Positions 1 to 10,769 of a stretch of 64,000 nt of DNA are shown piece by piece. Source of the stretch: Rhynchopus sp. YZ270_cl-10 (Eukaryota; Euglenozoa; Diplonemea; Diplonemida; Diplonemidae); NCBI GenBank assembly GCA_964035575.1, contig OZ037878.1:1054001-1118000 (forward strand). The letters are read 5' to 3'. The translations under genes and the position numbers were made by a program. Under the pieces are notes generated by a model that saw only the letters and a program-made list of their open reading frames with translations, did no database searches and was not told where the DNA came from. The first letter of the stretch is position 1. Each line of letters opens with the position of its first letter.

Positions 1-2
1 AG

Positions 3-1091
3 GCCTTAGTACAAAAACTCGACGCCTTTTTGATAACCGAATACGGAAGGGACAGCTTCGACGACCCGGATACACTCTTCTTTGATGGCGGCGCCTTTGC
101 GGTAGAGGTGGTAGCTGGAGGGGTGAAGGGCGATACAATCTCCTTCCTCACCTTTGATCAGCAAAACGCTATGCGAAACAGCCACAACCTCTCCTCGGAT
201 GTCCCAGTCTATAACGGCCCCTCCCTTCGCTATGCAGATGGACAGATTTTCTTGCCAAAGGAAAATGCAGAAAGCGACAGCGAACTTCTCATAGGAACCG
301 TAGAGGTCTCCCGCTCGCAGTTCCCTGGGGTCAACAATTTCAAAATCTGCTTTGCGGTTCACGACCCTCCCATCGTCTCCATCCTCCTTGCCTCTTATTG
401 CATGAACTGTACAACCTTTGCTTGTATAGGAGAGAGACTTACCTCTGGACACCGGGCGCTTATGTTAAAGGTAACGGATGCGTCAAATCCAGAAGAAGGT
501 CGATCAAAAACCGTTATCAACGTCTGCAAACCGCTTCTCTCTCTTCCCATAGGTTCCGGAGTAGCAGGGGGTGGGCCTGCAGTAAAGCTTCCTTTTGTTT
601 ATGAAAAGGGTTTTACACCAGGGGTCATGGTGAATTTATTAGAGCGGATTACAGTAAACACAGTAGAAGGTCGAGCATTGAGCGTTATGACAGCGGGATT
701 TACCAGAATTTTGATTGAACCCTGCTATGAAGGGGATGAGCTGGTATTGCCGGCGTCGTTGGTAGTAAAGGATGGGTATTTGAAAATGAACAATGAATCG
801 GTTGGGTTGGTGACGACAGCGTGCGATGAGTTTAAGATTGAGCATACAAATTTGAGTGCAAAAAATTTGACGTATCTGTTGCAGCAATTTCAGGTAAAGC
901 TTTCCGCAGAGAGTGAAGAGAACAGGGTCGTAAAGATCTTCTGTGCGGATGAATTCGATGTGGACCCATCGCTCATTTCCATCACCTTCAACGTCTCAGC
1001 ACCACAAGGCATCTTCGTCCAGGCTGCAAACGCCAAGAAGGAAGCCACATTCGAAGCCCCTCGAAGCCCACGCGGGCGTACCAAAAGATAA
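3..1091 (+). CDS. Unidentified protein, 3' part of gene (5' end outside window)
   Basis: The reading frame is open from the left edge (in frame from base 3) to a TAA at 1089-1091, about 362 residues, so the true start lies upstream. I do not recognise a family. The protein looks globular and mixed alpha/beta with no obvious membrane span; the last 20 residues are basic and low in complexity (EAPRSPRGRTKR). Codons mostly end in C, T or G, as in the other genes here. A shorter antisense frame (6-452) is also open, but the + frame is longer and stays open across the whole stretch, so I prefer it. Nothing upstream is visible to show whether it is multi-exon. Confidence 0.6.
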   Translation, partial: ALVQKLDAFLITEYGRDSFDDPDTLFFDGGAFAVEVVAGGVKGDTISFLTFDQQNAMRNSHNLSSDVPVYNGPSLRYADGQIFLPKENAESDSELLIGTVEVSRSQFPGVNNFKICFAVHDPPIVSILLASYCMNCTTFACIGERLTSGHRALMLKVTDASNPEEGRSKTVINVCKPLLSLPIGSGVAGGGPAVKLPFVYEKGFTPGVMVNLLERITVNTVEGRALSVMTAGFTRILIEPCYEGDELVLPASLVVKDGYLKMNNESVGLVTTACDEFKIEHTNLSAKNLTYLLQQFQVKLSAESEENRVVKIFCADEFDVDPSLISITFNVSAPQGIFVQAANAKKEATFEAPRSPRGRTKR

Positions 1092-2063
1092 TTTTAAAAA
1101 AAATGGAACAAAAAAAAAAAAACCAATCTCAAAGAACCCTCTTCCGAGGGGAGAAGGGGAAAAGGGGGATAGGGGGGGGGGGAATTGTATATTTAGGCTT
1201 GACAGCTTATTTTTCAACAAAAAAATGCAAAAAACAAAAGCAAAAAAGAAGAAGAAAAAAAAATTGCAAAACTATTATTTTATTGTAGGTTTTGAAGGGG
1301 GGGCAGTTAGCTGTGTTCTTTTGTCTACGTTTTTTTGTACTGGAGTTATTCCTAAAATTCATCCACCACGAACTAGAGATCGCCGTTGTCCATACCGGTG
1401 TCATCGTTGTAAGGGGGTCTGGAGGGGCTGTGTGCAATAATGTCCTCGAGTTGCAAGCGGAGGGATATTGGGGGAGGGAGTGAGACGCGTGCTCACCCAG
1501 CCAGACCACCCCCTCCACCAGCCTTGCCCCCCTCCGTGACCCAAAGGGCCATCCGTATAGTGCCCATGGCACTTTACAGGTGCCGAGGTCGTCTACCGAA
1601 TCGCCGGCGAAGGGGTGAGTTCCTCGAGTGTTGCATCGTGCGTCGTAGCTCGCAAAGCGAGTCTTTATCGATTTCATGAGAGAAAGCATACCCTCATACT
1701 CCAGCTGTTCCAATGGGTAGTGTGGCCCGCCACCTCCAAAAAAAAAAAAAATTGAGAAGTAGAGGGATCTCAGGGTCCTTCGTTTGCGGGTTTTGCGGGT
1801 TCGTGATTGACGTGAATTTTTTTTTTTTGAGGAAGGTTGTTAGCAAGAATTTTTGAGGTGGGGGTATTCGCCTTCCCACCTCCCGCAGTGGGCCTCACTT
1901 CCCCCTGCCTCTCTCACTCTTTTTTGCTATGTACTAAAATCCCCGGTTTTCTCAGTTTTCAAAATCCGGCATATGAAACACCCCTGCCCTCCCCTCCCTC
2001 CCCTCCCCTCCCATCTCCATCGATATCCTCATCTTAGGGTGCACTGCGCACGAAAAGGAAGAA
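1092..2063. other. Intergenic, with a possible small minus-strand gene
   Basis: This 970-bp spacer has A/G-rich and T-rich runs (1100-1270, 1740-1830). Between 1207 and 1713 the minus strand is open for 168 codons starting with ATG (MEQLEYEGMLSLMKSIK...). Its last third is only translated T-rich DNA. A second minus-strand frame ending near 1378 reads DDTGMDNGDL then stop and looks like a natural C-terminus. A short intron-containing minus-strand gene is therefore possible, but I cannot fix its exons. No RNA gene is recognised. Confidence 0.3.
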
Positions 2064-5000
2064 ATGGTGTTTGAGGCTGGGTCTGAGACGGCGGAGAAGT
2101 GTTTGGAGGAGCAAGGGACAGAGCTTGCAAACGGGCTGTGCACTGTCGAGGTGGCAGCACGGCGGAGCAAACATGGTGCGAACAAAGCCTGCGGCGTCGG
2201 GACCGCTCCGTTGTCCAGCTTCCGCGAGCTTTTTTTGGCTCTGCTGGACACACCTGTTGTGCAGTGCACCTTGACAGCGATATTGGCCAGCTTCTTCGCA
2301 ACCCTATTTGCGGGCGGCACTGTACAGTGGCGGGAACTCCTTGGGGGTGCACTCCTTGTCTGCATCCCAGCAGTCATATCCCACATCCATGAAAAGCGTG
2401 CACTGCACTGGATGGCCACCCAAAGCACCCTCACCTACCCAAAGGTCGCCGTGCGCAGGGAAGGCAAGGTGCGCTCTGTCCCTTCCATCGAGCTGGTGCC
2501 TGGGGACATCGTGCTTTGCAATGCAGGGGACCTTGTTGCTGCCGACATGCGTCTCGTAGAGACTACCGCCAACCTCCAGGTCACCCAAAAATTTCTAACC
2601 GGGGAGCGTACTGCTGCGAAGAAGGTATCCCTATGTTTCATTTTTTTTGTAATTGATGTGCCGACACCTCGCTTTTTGTGTGAGCTCCACGCATTTTTTT
2701 TAGACGACTGAGATGCGTTTCAACGTTTCTATTTTGTTTTCATTACCCCCATTTGCCCACCCCCCTTCTCATAGTGTGTCGACCCAGTACCCGGAGCTGA
2801 TATATTCCCGACGATGTTGTACAGCGGTTCGACAGTGGTCTCGGGGTCTGGGGTCTGTGTTGTGGTGGCGACAGGGGCGGCAACGGAGGAGTCGAAGAAG
2901 AGGGAAACGGACGGCACTTGCAGCGACCCGCTTGCAGTGCACCTTTTGAGAGGGCTGTTTCACAGCTGCTCATCCGATGGGGACACTAGCTATAAGACCG
3001 CCTTTAGGACACAGCGCGTTTCGCAGGGAGGCCGTGTGTACAGTGGAGGCTGCTTTCATATTGAAAGGGATTTGGCGAAGTTCTCTGAGGCAGCTTCGAA
3101 GATTGTGTTGACCATTTGCACCGCAGTTTGGGTGTTGCATTTGTCCGATTTCTCTTCGTTGTTAGGGTTTGTTGGGTCACTGCAAACAAGCGTCTGTTTA
3201 TATGCCGTTACTGTAGGATGGCTTCCCTTTGTTGAAGGAATCGGTTTTCTTGGTGTCAACTTCGCGCGACGAATCTTAGAACGCTCAGAAGAGCATTGCC
3301 TGGTCAAACGCCCACAATGCATTGAAAAGCTTGGCGCTGTTGAAGCGGTTTGTACTGACCTATCAGGTGTCTTCACTGAAGGAGTCGTTGTGGCGAGAGC
3401 GGTGCGAACCTTTCACAGCGAAACACAATTTAAAAAATACTACGTCAAAGGAACAAGCTACAACCCACTAGACCGTGCCCATTGGGCCCCTGGGAGTGAT
3501 AGTTGTGTCGACCCATCTACGGTGATATGCGACGAAGATGGAAACCGCCCTGTGTCAAACCCATTGGAACACAACGAAGCCCTGGCAGATGTGGCATTAA
3601 CGTCCGCGATGTGCACCACAGCGGTGTTGCGGTACAGCGTCGAGCAGAGGAAATGTGTCAAGGATTCGCCCCCAGGACGACCGTCGCCGTTTTTAAGCAG
3701 CGACACTGCGTTGCTGACTTTGGTTGAAAAGCTGGGGTCTACCTCGCATTCCAAAAATATGGAACTTCTGCTATTGATTGACCCTGAAAAACGGGTTTCG
3801 GCGTGCAGGAAGATATGGGAGGCTGCGCACACACCCACCGCGTCTGTCGACTATACTGCGGAACGTCGCTGTGGCGCTGCAGTTCTTAAAACCAAGAACG
3901 GCTCGGTTCTTGTTGCGAAAGGAGCGGTTGGGGTGCTTCTCCCTCGATGCACCTCCATCAAGCTGGGTGATGGGACAACAACACCGCTGACAGAGGAGGT
4001 GCGCCGTATGGTTGTTGAAGAAGTGGGGGCCCTGGAGAGGCAGGGGATGGCGGTGTTGGCGACAGCGCGGCGTGATGTGGATGACTCTGTGGCAACGGAG
4101 GCTGACGTCCTCAAGGAGGAGCAGGCGTTGACACTGACGGGGCTGGTGGGTCTCTCCGACACACCGCTGCCAGAGGTGGCGTCGCACAAAGGGGCAGACG
4201 AGCCTCTCATCGTCGTCGTCACTGATGAAGACCGCACCACAGCCCTCGCCACAGCGGTCAGAGTAGGGATTTTCCAAGGCAAAGTAGACGCCACGCTGCT
4301 AGAAAATGTAGAAACAAGCAGTCAACTGTTCACGGCGCAGGCCTTTGAGCATCTGTCTGCGGCTGAGAGGGTATGTCTTCACAGCGTCTTTTTTGGTGTC
4401 TCGGGTGTTAATGACCCACTAAGGTTCACACCGAGGTTCAGGGGGTTTTTGTATTTGAAGTTGCATTTTTTTTCGACTCCATTTAGATAAGGTTCTGCTC
4501 AAATATTTCCTCCATTTAGCTGATAGCTGATAGTGCATACGACGCTGTCTCCAATGTAAGGAATTCTCTAATATCATCTTGCAATGTTCCTTTTTTTTTT
4601 TTCTAAAAAAAAATCTACAGATTGATGAGATCTACAACATCAAGGTGATCTGCCGTGCGACTGCGAGCACTAAACTGCGTGTTATCGATGCGCTGCAGGG
4701 GAGGGGGTTGTCGACGTGTGTGATTGGCTCGAGTTTGAGTGATATTGAGGCGATGCAGAAGGCGGATGTGAGTGTTGCTGCACCTGATGCGGTCAATGCC
4801 GTGCGGCGTGAAGGTGATGTGACGATGCTCGCGCAAGGGTACCCTACGTTGTCCGCTGCCTTCCAGCAGGGCCGTGCCTTTGCGCGTGCAGGAAACGCAT
4901 ATCGACGCAACAACGTCACCGCCAGCGTCACGCTCCTCGTCTTCACCTTCGCTGCCTCGTGGGCCCCCCTCCCCCGCCTCACCTCTGCCTTCCACCTCCT

Positions 5001-5523
5001 CCTCCTCGGCACGCTCTTCAAGGTAGGTACGCTGACACAGCCTCCCGCATCGTCGGTGTTCTGCCAGAAGAGCAACGATGTGATGAAGTCGGCGGCAGTA
5101 GGGTTCCTGCTTGCGTTGGGGTGTCTCGTGGTGGTCTCGCAGCTTGGGCTGGAGGAGGGGAGGGCGGAGGCGTTCTGTTTGTGTGCGATGGTGGCGGTGG
5201 GGTTGGATGTGTTTGGGGGAATTGACGCTTTTGTTCCTTTAGCGGAGGAGCAAGGTGTGCGGACAGCGCGGCCGGCCAGTGGTGCCCTGTTCCATGTGCC
5301 GCTGATGGTTCTGTTCTCGCTTGTCACAGCAACATACCTCCCCGTAATAAGCTCCCTTCTCGGGGTCTCCGGGCTGTACAACAGTGATATCGTGTTGATT
5401 GCGGTTCTCGCAGTGTTTGGTTATCTGGTGAGAAGAGTGGTGTTCATTTATGGTGATAAAGTAGTAGACTTCGCGGAGGCAGCGACAGCTGCAAAGAAAA
5501 AGCAGAGTCCGAAGTCGCAATGA
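2064..5523 (+). CDS. SERCA-like P-type ATPase homologue with degraded catalytic motifs, 3 exons
   Basis: Exons 2064-2624, 2775-4370 and 4621-5523 join in phase 0 (donors GTATCC and GTATGT; acceptors ATAG and ACAG) to give 1,019 residues, normal for P2-type cation pumps. Domain order is conserved: M1-M2 (~61-107), actuator domain with LTGER (178-182), M3-M4 (~295-340), P-domain start TDLSGVFT (381-388), N-domain with KGA (569-571), hinge end, then C-terminal membrane helices. Colinearity with SERCA is clear around AFEHLSAAER (710-719). Key motifs are altered. DKTGTLT is DLSGVFT, so the Asp remains but the Lys is lost. The TGD hinge is TDED. GDGxND is GSSLSD (755-760). The M4 PEGLP is PFVEG, and the M6 NxxTDGxP calcium site reads LGTLFKVGTLTQ. 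I infer a pseudo-pump or one with a changed role; the open frames and clean splice sites argue for a maintained gene. Confidence 0.88.
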
Positions 5524-7187
5524 AAACAAAGAAAAAAAAAGCAATAGTGGGGCACACTCTAAGGGGCGACACTAATACAACTAAATTTTCAAACAAAAAT
5601 GTGAAAAATATTAGCAACGAAAAATAAAAGCAAACCAACGTGTTGCAAATATTCTAAAAAAAAAAAAAAAAAACAGTAACAAAAAAGTTGGGAGGGGAGG
5701 GGAAGGTTTGATGTAACGTTTTATTTTTTTCCCCTCTCGCTTTCTGCGTCGTCTCGTATGATGTGGACATAACATACTGAGCACTCCGATTTTTTTTTTT
5801 GTGTGTTTTTCTTAGCAGCACTAAGCAAAGGCTTAGACGCATATTACAAAATTTCTTCCCCGCCATTTTGTACGATACATTTGTGGGTAATCAACCATGC
5901 TGTATTTTTTTAAAAGGGAATATCATTTCTCTTCCAAAGGATATTTCTCTATTTAGATGTTAACCTCGAAATGGACGTAGGGCCACATGGTTCAGGTCAA
6001 CCACACGGTCACGCCTCAAGGTACAGCCAGGAGAGGATAGTCCCGAAAGGGACTTTGCGGTCCCCTTTTTTTTTGTGCTTTTCATCCAGCTGGCATCGTA
6101 CAGTGGGTCAGTCGGATGTGTATCAATAACTTCAGTTTTTTGTTGGTAACATTGCCTCGTGCAAGGGGAGAGCATAGCGTCACAACCGCAACGTTGTAGA
6201 AACAAGGTGAGGGGTTGTGGCTATCCCCCATCCTTTTCAAAATTTCAATACCAGCCGTACCCTCAACCTCAAGGTGCGGTTTCGCCCAATTTTTAAAGGA
6301 CGTTGTACGGTTGGGCGACCCACCCTGGTGTCATGTTAAGGTACACTGTTCACGAGAGTGCTTTTCTATTTCAAGTCAAATGAGAAAAAAAAAATGGTTT
6401 TTTCCGTGCTTCGCACTATACTGGGTGAAGGGGGTGTCTATTCTTTAGCACTCATTTTATTTTCAGTGCTCCAACTAAATTGGCGTCCAAATTAACGTTC
6501 GGCGGATTTGGGGGTTTTTTTTGGGTACATTTAGTGCACCCTATTGTACCTTCTATTCAGTAGCATAGATAGTATATGAAACAATTGTTGGGCTGAAATT
6601 TGGCGACTTTTGTTTTGGACGCCAGTAACATAGTGTTGGGGTGATGTAACTCATGTTCCTGTTTTTACTCAAATACACCCTCGATATCAGTCACCTCTGC
6701 GGTGGTTGTAACAGAGGGTGTCTCATTGCTTCGAATGATCTCTTACCTTGCCCTTCAGCACTGAAGACAATGTAAACCTACTGAACTAGGATGTGCCCTT
6801 TTGTGTGTCAATTCATGTCTTAATTTTTTTTGTGATAATTATTATTATCCCCGCTTGAGACCATGAATTTCACGCCCCTTCACAAAATCGTGAAGGAGGT
6901 GCGTGAATTTATTTTCCGGTATTTCACGCTCAAAAAATAAATTCACGCTCAGAAAAATAAATTCACGCTCAGAAAAAATAAATTCACGGTCGAAAATCGT
7001 AGAACTGAACTCTCGAAAATTTTTTTGGAGGCCTTTGGAGGCCCAATTTTTGCAATTAAAGCCAGAAAAGAGGCATTTTGAGCCATTCTGGGGGTCTCAA
7101 ACGCATTTTTGAGTTAATTTTCTGTATCACACAAACCACGGATTTACACGTTTTTTTTTTTCCAAATTTTCATCAAAAAATCCCAAA

Positions 7188-7349
7188 TGAGACCTCAAAA
7201 ACGTGCGAGGGCATCTGTGGAGAGTGAGTCCGACACGAACACAAGTGACTCATCGTCATCGTCTTCCTCATCTTCATCAGAAGTACAGCCGCGTAAGCGC
7301 CACAAACCCGCTGCACCAGTTCTGGCTCAAGGCGCTGTCCAGCGCTAAG
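7188..7349 (+). CDS. Small Ser-rich, basic-ended ORF inside the foldback insertion
   Basis: ATG at 7188 opens a frame of about 53 residues ending at TAA before 7350. It starts MRPQKRARASVESESD, runs through about ten consecutive Ser residues and ends in a basic patch RKRHK. The composition resembles a nuclear-localised linker. It lies entirely within the inverted-repeat insertion, so it is either element-derived or chance. No family is recognised. Confidence 0.25.
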
Positions 7350-7471
7350 AGTTCCACATCAAAAAACTGAATCAAAAATCATCATAAAAAGAACCACCCC
7401 ACCCTCTTCTCTTTGTACGTGAAAACGGGTTGTGAAATTCATGGTCTCATTTGGAGATAAAATAATATATT

Positions 7472-7619
7472 TTCGTGAATTTATACCAGTATTTCACTTA
7501 CAGGTGGAAACAGCCCTCGGGGAAGCATTTTTCCCCTCGGGCTTCGCCCTCGGGAAAAAATGCTTCCCCTCGGGCTGTTTCCACCTGTGCGTGAAATACT
7601 GGAAAATAAATTCACGATA
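7472..7619. repeat. Long hairpin (72-bp arms, 6-base loop)
   Basis: The left arm 7472-7543 pairs with 7550-7619 around TTCGCC. The centre is rich in CCCTCGGG and GGAAACAGCCC. This is the right-hand module of the foldback insertion. Its transcript would form a stable stem-loop. Confidence 0.75.
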
Positions 7620-8732
7620 ATAATATATATTTTTGTGACAACAACGAAGTGTGTTCCCAGAGAATTGATGTGTATGGAAAGGTTTCAATGCTCAGCCCCG
7701 AAATCAGTCCAGTTACCGTTTTTTTTTAAAAATAAATGTATGTGCACAAAAGCATATTCATCAAGTTTCTTTATTTTTTTCATGTTTTCTTGCAGGGGAG
7801 ATGGGGGAAGAGAGGGGAAGAAGAAACCAATTCTAGTATTCAAATCAATTTCCACCTGATTTTTACCCCGCTTTTTGGCGCGAAAAGGCCCGTAAAGGCT
7901 GGGAAAAATGGGTGGGGTTTGGCCTATACGGGCCTATACGCGGGGTAAAAATCGGGTGGAATTTGAAATAAACGTTGGAAAAAAAAAGAGGGGGTGACCC
8001 AGATCTGTGTACGTTGTAACCAAACCACAACCGTGCACAATTCGCGCTATATTCACCTGAACTGTGCCGATATTATGCACAATTCCACCACACTTTCTAG
8101 GGCCCAAAACGGTACACCAGATGTGGAAATAAAAGTGTCTCTTTCTCAGTAATCTTGTTTAACTGAGGTACAGAGCCCACCATTATCAAACAGTACCACC
8201 CCACACCACACGGACCAGCCAGCAAGGCAACCACACTATTCTCAGGCGGCAGATAAGGTTTTCCCCCTATGCACGGCTGAAAGGTAGTTGCCTCGGCTGA
8301 TCTTTCCCAAATGTGGTTCGTTCAGCCCTGCCACGACGTGCAGGCAGTGCCGGTTCTTCACAAAGAGGAGATGCTGGGACACTCCTGGGGTTCAGAGTCC
8401 TCTGTTCTTTCTTTCTTGCTTGATCCTTCACAATACGATGTGGTGCAGGAGGTGGGATTACCTGCAAGCTCAGAATGCTTCATCGGGAGGTGGGTTGGTG
8501 GTGATGAGTGGTGACGTGCAGGTCTGGTTCACATTGCAGTGCGGGCAAGCCTCAGTTTCTTTTTGCATCTTCTGGTTGTGTGCCGCAGGGTACGTTGTGC
8601 CTGCATCCTGTTGAGTTCGCTCATTAATGGGTTGTCTGCATATTGCAGCTTCCGTTTTTATCTCTTTGTTTCTTGCTTGTCCACACCTTCTCCACGATAA
8701 ACGCCACAGCACAAAACACAAAAACACAAAAC

Positions 8733-9890
8733 ATGGATGTCACGATCAAGGATTTTGATGAGAAGGAACATGTGGTGGAGGTGGGTGTGGATGATGCACT
8801 TGGACACCTGCGTCTGAAGGTGGCGTCTGCAGCAGGGTTGCAGGAAGACAGCTTTCAGATGACTTTCAGAGGGGAGGTGCTGCGTGAAGAGGAGGGCATC
8901 AAGGAGCTGAGTGCTGGGGACACGATTATGCTCGTGAGGACAACGAAGTTTGATGCCATTGCAGCACTTCACGCATTGGGCGAGACAGACCTGACAAAAG
9001 AGAGGTTGGCGACTGTGGAGGATCCGGACGTTGCGCGTTTGCTTTTGGAGGCGGAGGTTGCGACTGTGATTCCTGATGACTTCTTGCGAGGCAGTGCGTT
9101 AACGCGACTTGACCTTAGTGCTTTGTCGGTTGTCACCGAAATAGGGGATTGGTTCCTGCTCAATTGCCCACAGTTGACAGAGCTTGACCTTTCAGGGTTG
9201 TGCAATGTGACTGTGATAGGAGATCGCTTCATCAGCCCCGCCAAGCGATTGAAGAGCATCAACCTGTCGGGGTTCGGCAGTGTCACTAAAATAGGCCAAG
9301 GCTTTCTTGCCGCCTCTGCATTGCGAACGGTTGACCTCTCTGTGTTTCGCCGCCTGACTGTGATTGAGGGGGGTTTTCTTAGCCACTGCAGCCAGTTAGC
9401 GTCCGTGGACCTCTCGGGGTTGAGCAATGTCACCGAAATAGGTGACTATTTTCTAACCGGCTGCTCAGCGTTGACGAGAGTTTGTCTTTCGGGGCTGAGG
9501 AGTGTCGTTACCGTTGGGGAGGACTTCTTTGAGGAGTGCTCGTGCTTGGAAGTCGTCGATGGCCTGTCTGCGTTGAGCGGGGTCAGGAGTATTGGGGAGG
9601 ACTTCTTCTTGTTCTGCCCAGAGTTAAGAAGAATCGATGCCTCAGGGTTGAGCAAGGACGCTCTGGTTGTGAAGAGGTTGCTTGCGAAAGAAGTGGGTTT
9701 GCCGACAAACGCTATTCACGGTCTGAGATGCGAGACTGACAACGTGCCCGACCCCGCAACCGTGCAGAAAGAAGGGTGCAGACGGAAGCGTCTTCATGCA
9801 GACACAGAGCCCTCTGAGGAAAGGGAAGCAGGGTTCGCAGAGAGCAAGGGTTCGTGTTGCGGTACACCTGATGTGGACATAACATATTGA
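8733..9890 (+). CDS. Ubiquitin-like domain + leucine-rich repeat protein, copy 1
   Basis: Single exon, 385 residues from ATG 8733. Residues 1-72 have a ubiquitin fold pattern (MDVTIKDF...VEVGVDD...LRLKVASAAGL...FRGEVLREEEGI...TIMLVR) with no terminal Gly-Gly. From about residue 110 come eight repeats of roughly 23 residues of BspA/TpLRR (LRR_5) type: LxxVDLSGLSNVTEIGxxFLxxCxx. The last repeat is followed by a conserved 45-residue block and an acidic tail. Here the C-terminus (CGTPDVDITY) is formed by the duplication junction, replacing the basic tail seen in copy 3. The frame continues upstream without ATG, so that hydrophobic stretch is not taken as a signal peptide. A role in protein recognition or ubiquitin-linked signalling is inferred from the domains only. 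Confidence 0.88.
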   Translation: MDVTIKDFDEKEHVVEVGVDDALGHLRLKVASAAGLQEDSFQMTFRGEVLREEEGIKELSAGDTIMLVRTTKFDAIAALHALGETDLTKERLATVEDPDVARLLLEAEVATVIPDDFLRGSALTRLDLSALSVVTEIGDWFLLNCPQLTELDLSGLCNVTVIGDRFISPAKRLKSINLSGFGSVTKIGQGFLAASALRTVDLSVFRRLTVIEGGFLSHCSQLASVDLSGLSNVTEIGDYFLTGCSALTRVCLSGLRSVVTVGEDFFEECSCLEVVDGLSALSGVRSIGEDFFLFCPELRRIDASGLSKDALVVKRLLAKEVGLPTNAIHGLRCETDNVPDPATVQKEGCRRKRLHADTEPSEEREAGFAESKGSCCGTPDVDITY

Positions 9891-10769
9891 GCACTCCGAT
9901 TTTTTTTTGTGTGTTTTAGCAGCACTGAGCAGAGGCTTAGACGCATATTACAATAATTTCTTCCCCTCCATTTTGTACGATACATTTGTGGGTAATCAAC
10001 CATGCTGTATTTTTTTTAATGGGAATGTCATTTCTCTTCCAAAGGATCTTTCTCTATTTAGATGTTAACCTCGAAATGGACGTAGGGCCACATGGTTCAG
10101 GTCAACCACACGGTCACGCCTCAAGGTACAGCCAGGAGAGGATAGTCCCGAAAGGGACTTTGCGGTCCCCTTTTTTTTGTGCTTTTCATCCAGCTGGCAT
10201 CGTACAGTGGGTCTGTCGGGGTGTATCAATAACTTCAGTTTTTTGTTGGTAACATTGCCTCTATGCAAGGGGAGAGCATAACGTCACAACCGCAACGTTG
10301 TAGAAACAAGGTGAGGGGTTGTAGCTATCCCCCATCCTTTTCAAAATTTCAATACCAGCCGTACCCTCAACCTCAAGATGCGGTTTCGCCCAATTTTTAA
10401 AGGACGTTGTACGGTTGGGGGACCCACCCTGGTGTCATGTTAAGGTACACTGTTCACGAGGGTGCTTTTTTATTTCAAGTCAAACAGGGTATTAGGGTGG
10501 TTAAAAAAACTGGTTTTGAAAACCAGTTTTTCCAAAAACCAGGGAAATAGCTTGGGTACTTTTGCTGGTTTCAAAACCAGAACGAGCTGGTTTACTGGTT
10601 TGGGGGAAAAAAAAAAAAAAAAAGTGGGATTCGGGATTCAGTTTTTCGCCTCCCCCGCACCACTTTCCCACTCACAGAAGAAAGCCTCACACGTAAGCGA
10701 ACCCCTAAAAAGGGTTCATTAAGTGACTCTGTGGTGTAAAAAGCTGCATGTTTTGCACTATGCCCTAAT

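Larger units (their letters stand above)
6846..7630. mobile_element. Composite foldback/TIR insertion, non-autonomous
   Basis: Unit B has an empty site: at 12731-12755 the sequence runs straight through where unit A carries about 785 extra bases. The outer ends share TATTATTATC in inverted orientation. Inside, a 592-bp segment (6857-7448) has 17-bp inverted ends GAGACCATGAATTTCAC. Next to it lies a near-perfect hairpin (7472-7543 with 7550-7619, 6-base loop). A CGTGAATTTA...TATTTCACG unit recurs at 6902, 7474 and inverted at 7590. There is no transposase. A 54-codon open frame lies at 7188-7349. Confidence 0.7.
5524..8732. other. Non-coding first half of duplication unit A
   Basis: This 3.2-kb gene-free stretch lies between the ATPase and the first Ubl-LRR gene. 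From about 5757 it matches the stretch starting at 9867, so it is the left part of a tandem segmental duplication. It holds a dispersed motif copy (6296-6380), about 265 bp absent from unit B (around 6530-6795), a foldback insertion (6846-7630), and a leader region (8267-8640) repeated before the second Ubl-LRR gene (13238-13715). No other coding sequence is supported. Confidence 0.7.
5757..9866. repeat. Tandem segmental duplication, unit A
   Basis: Unit A begins at GATGTGGACATAACATA (5762) and runs through the first Ubl-LRR gene to about 9866, where the same string starts again as unit B. The two units align over flank, leader and gene apart from three large differences: the foldback insertion and a 265-bp block in A, and the 2-kb hAT-like element in B. 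The junction creates the unusual C-terminus of the first Ubl-LRR protein. Confidence 0.8.

Noticed and set aside
6-452. Minus-strand 148-codon frame
   Set aside because: Opposite to a longer + frame that stays open to 1091 with typical codon use; cannot be excluded completely.
8643-8732. Hydrophobic, signal-peptide-like extension upstream of the first Ubl-LRR start (same before copy 2)
   Set aside because: There is no ATG in frame, and copies 3 and 4 begin cleanly at the ATG before the Ubl domain.
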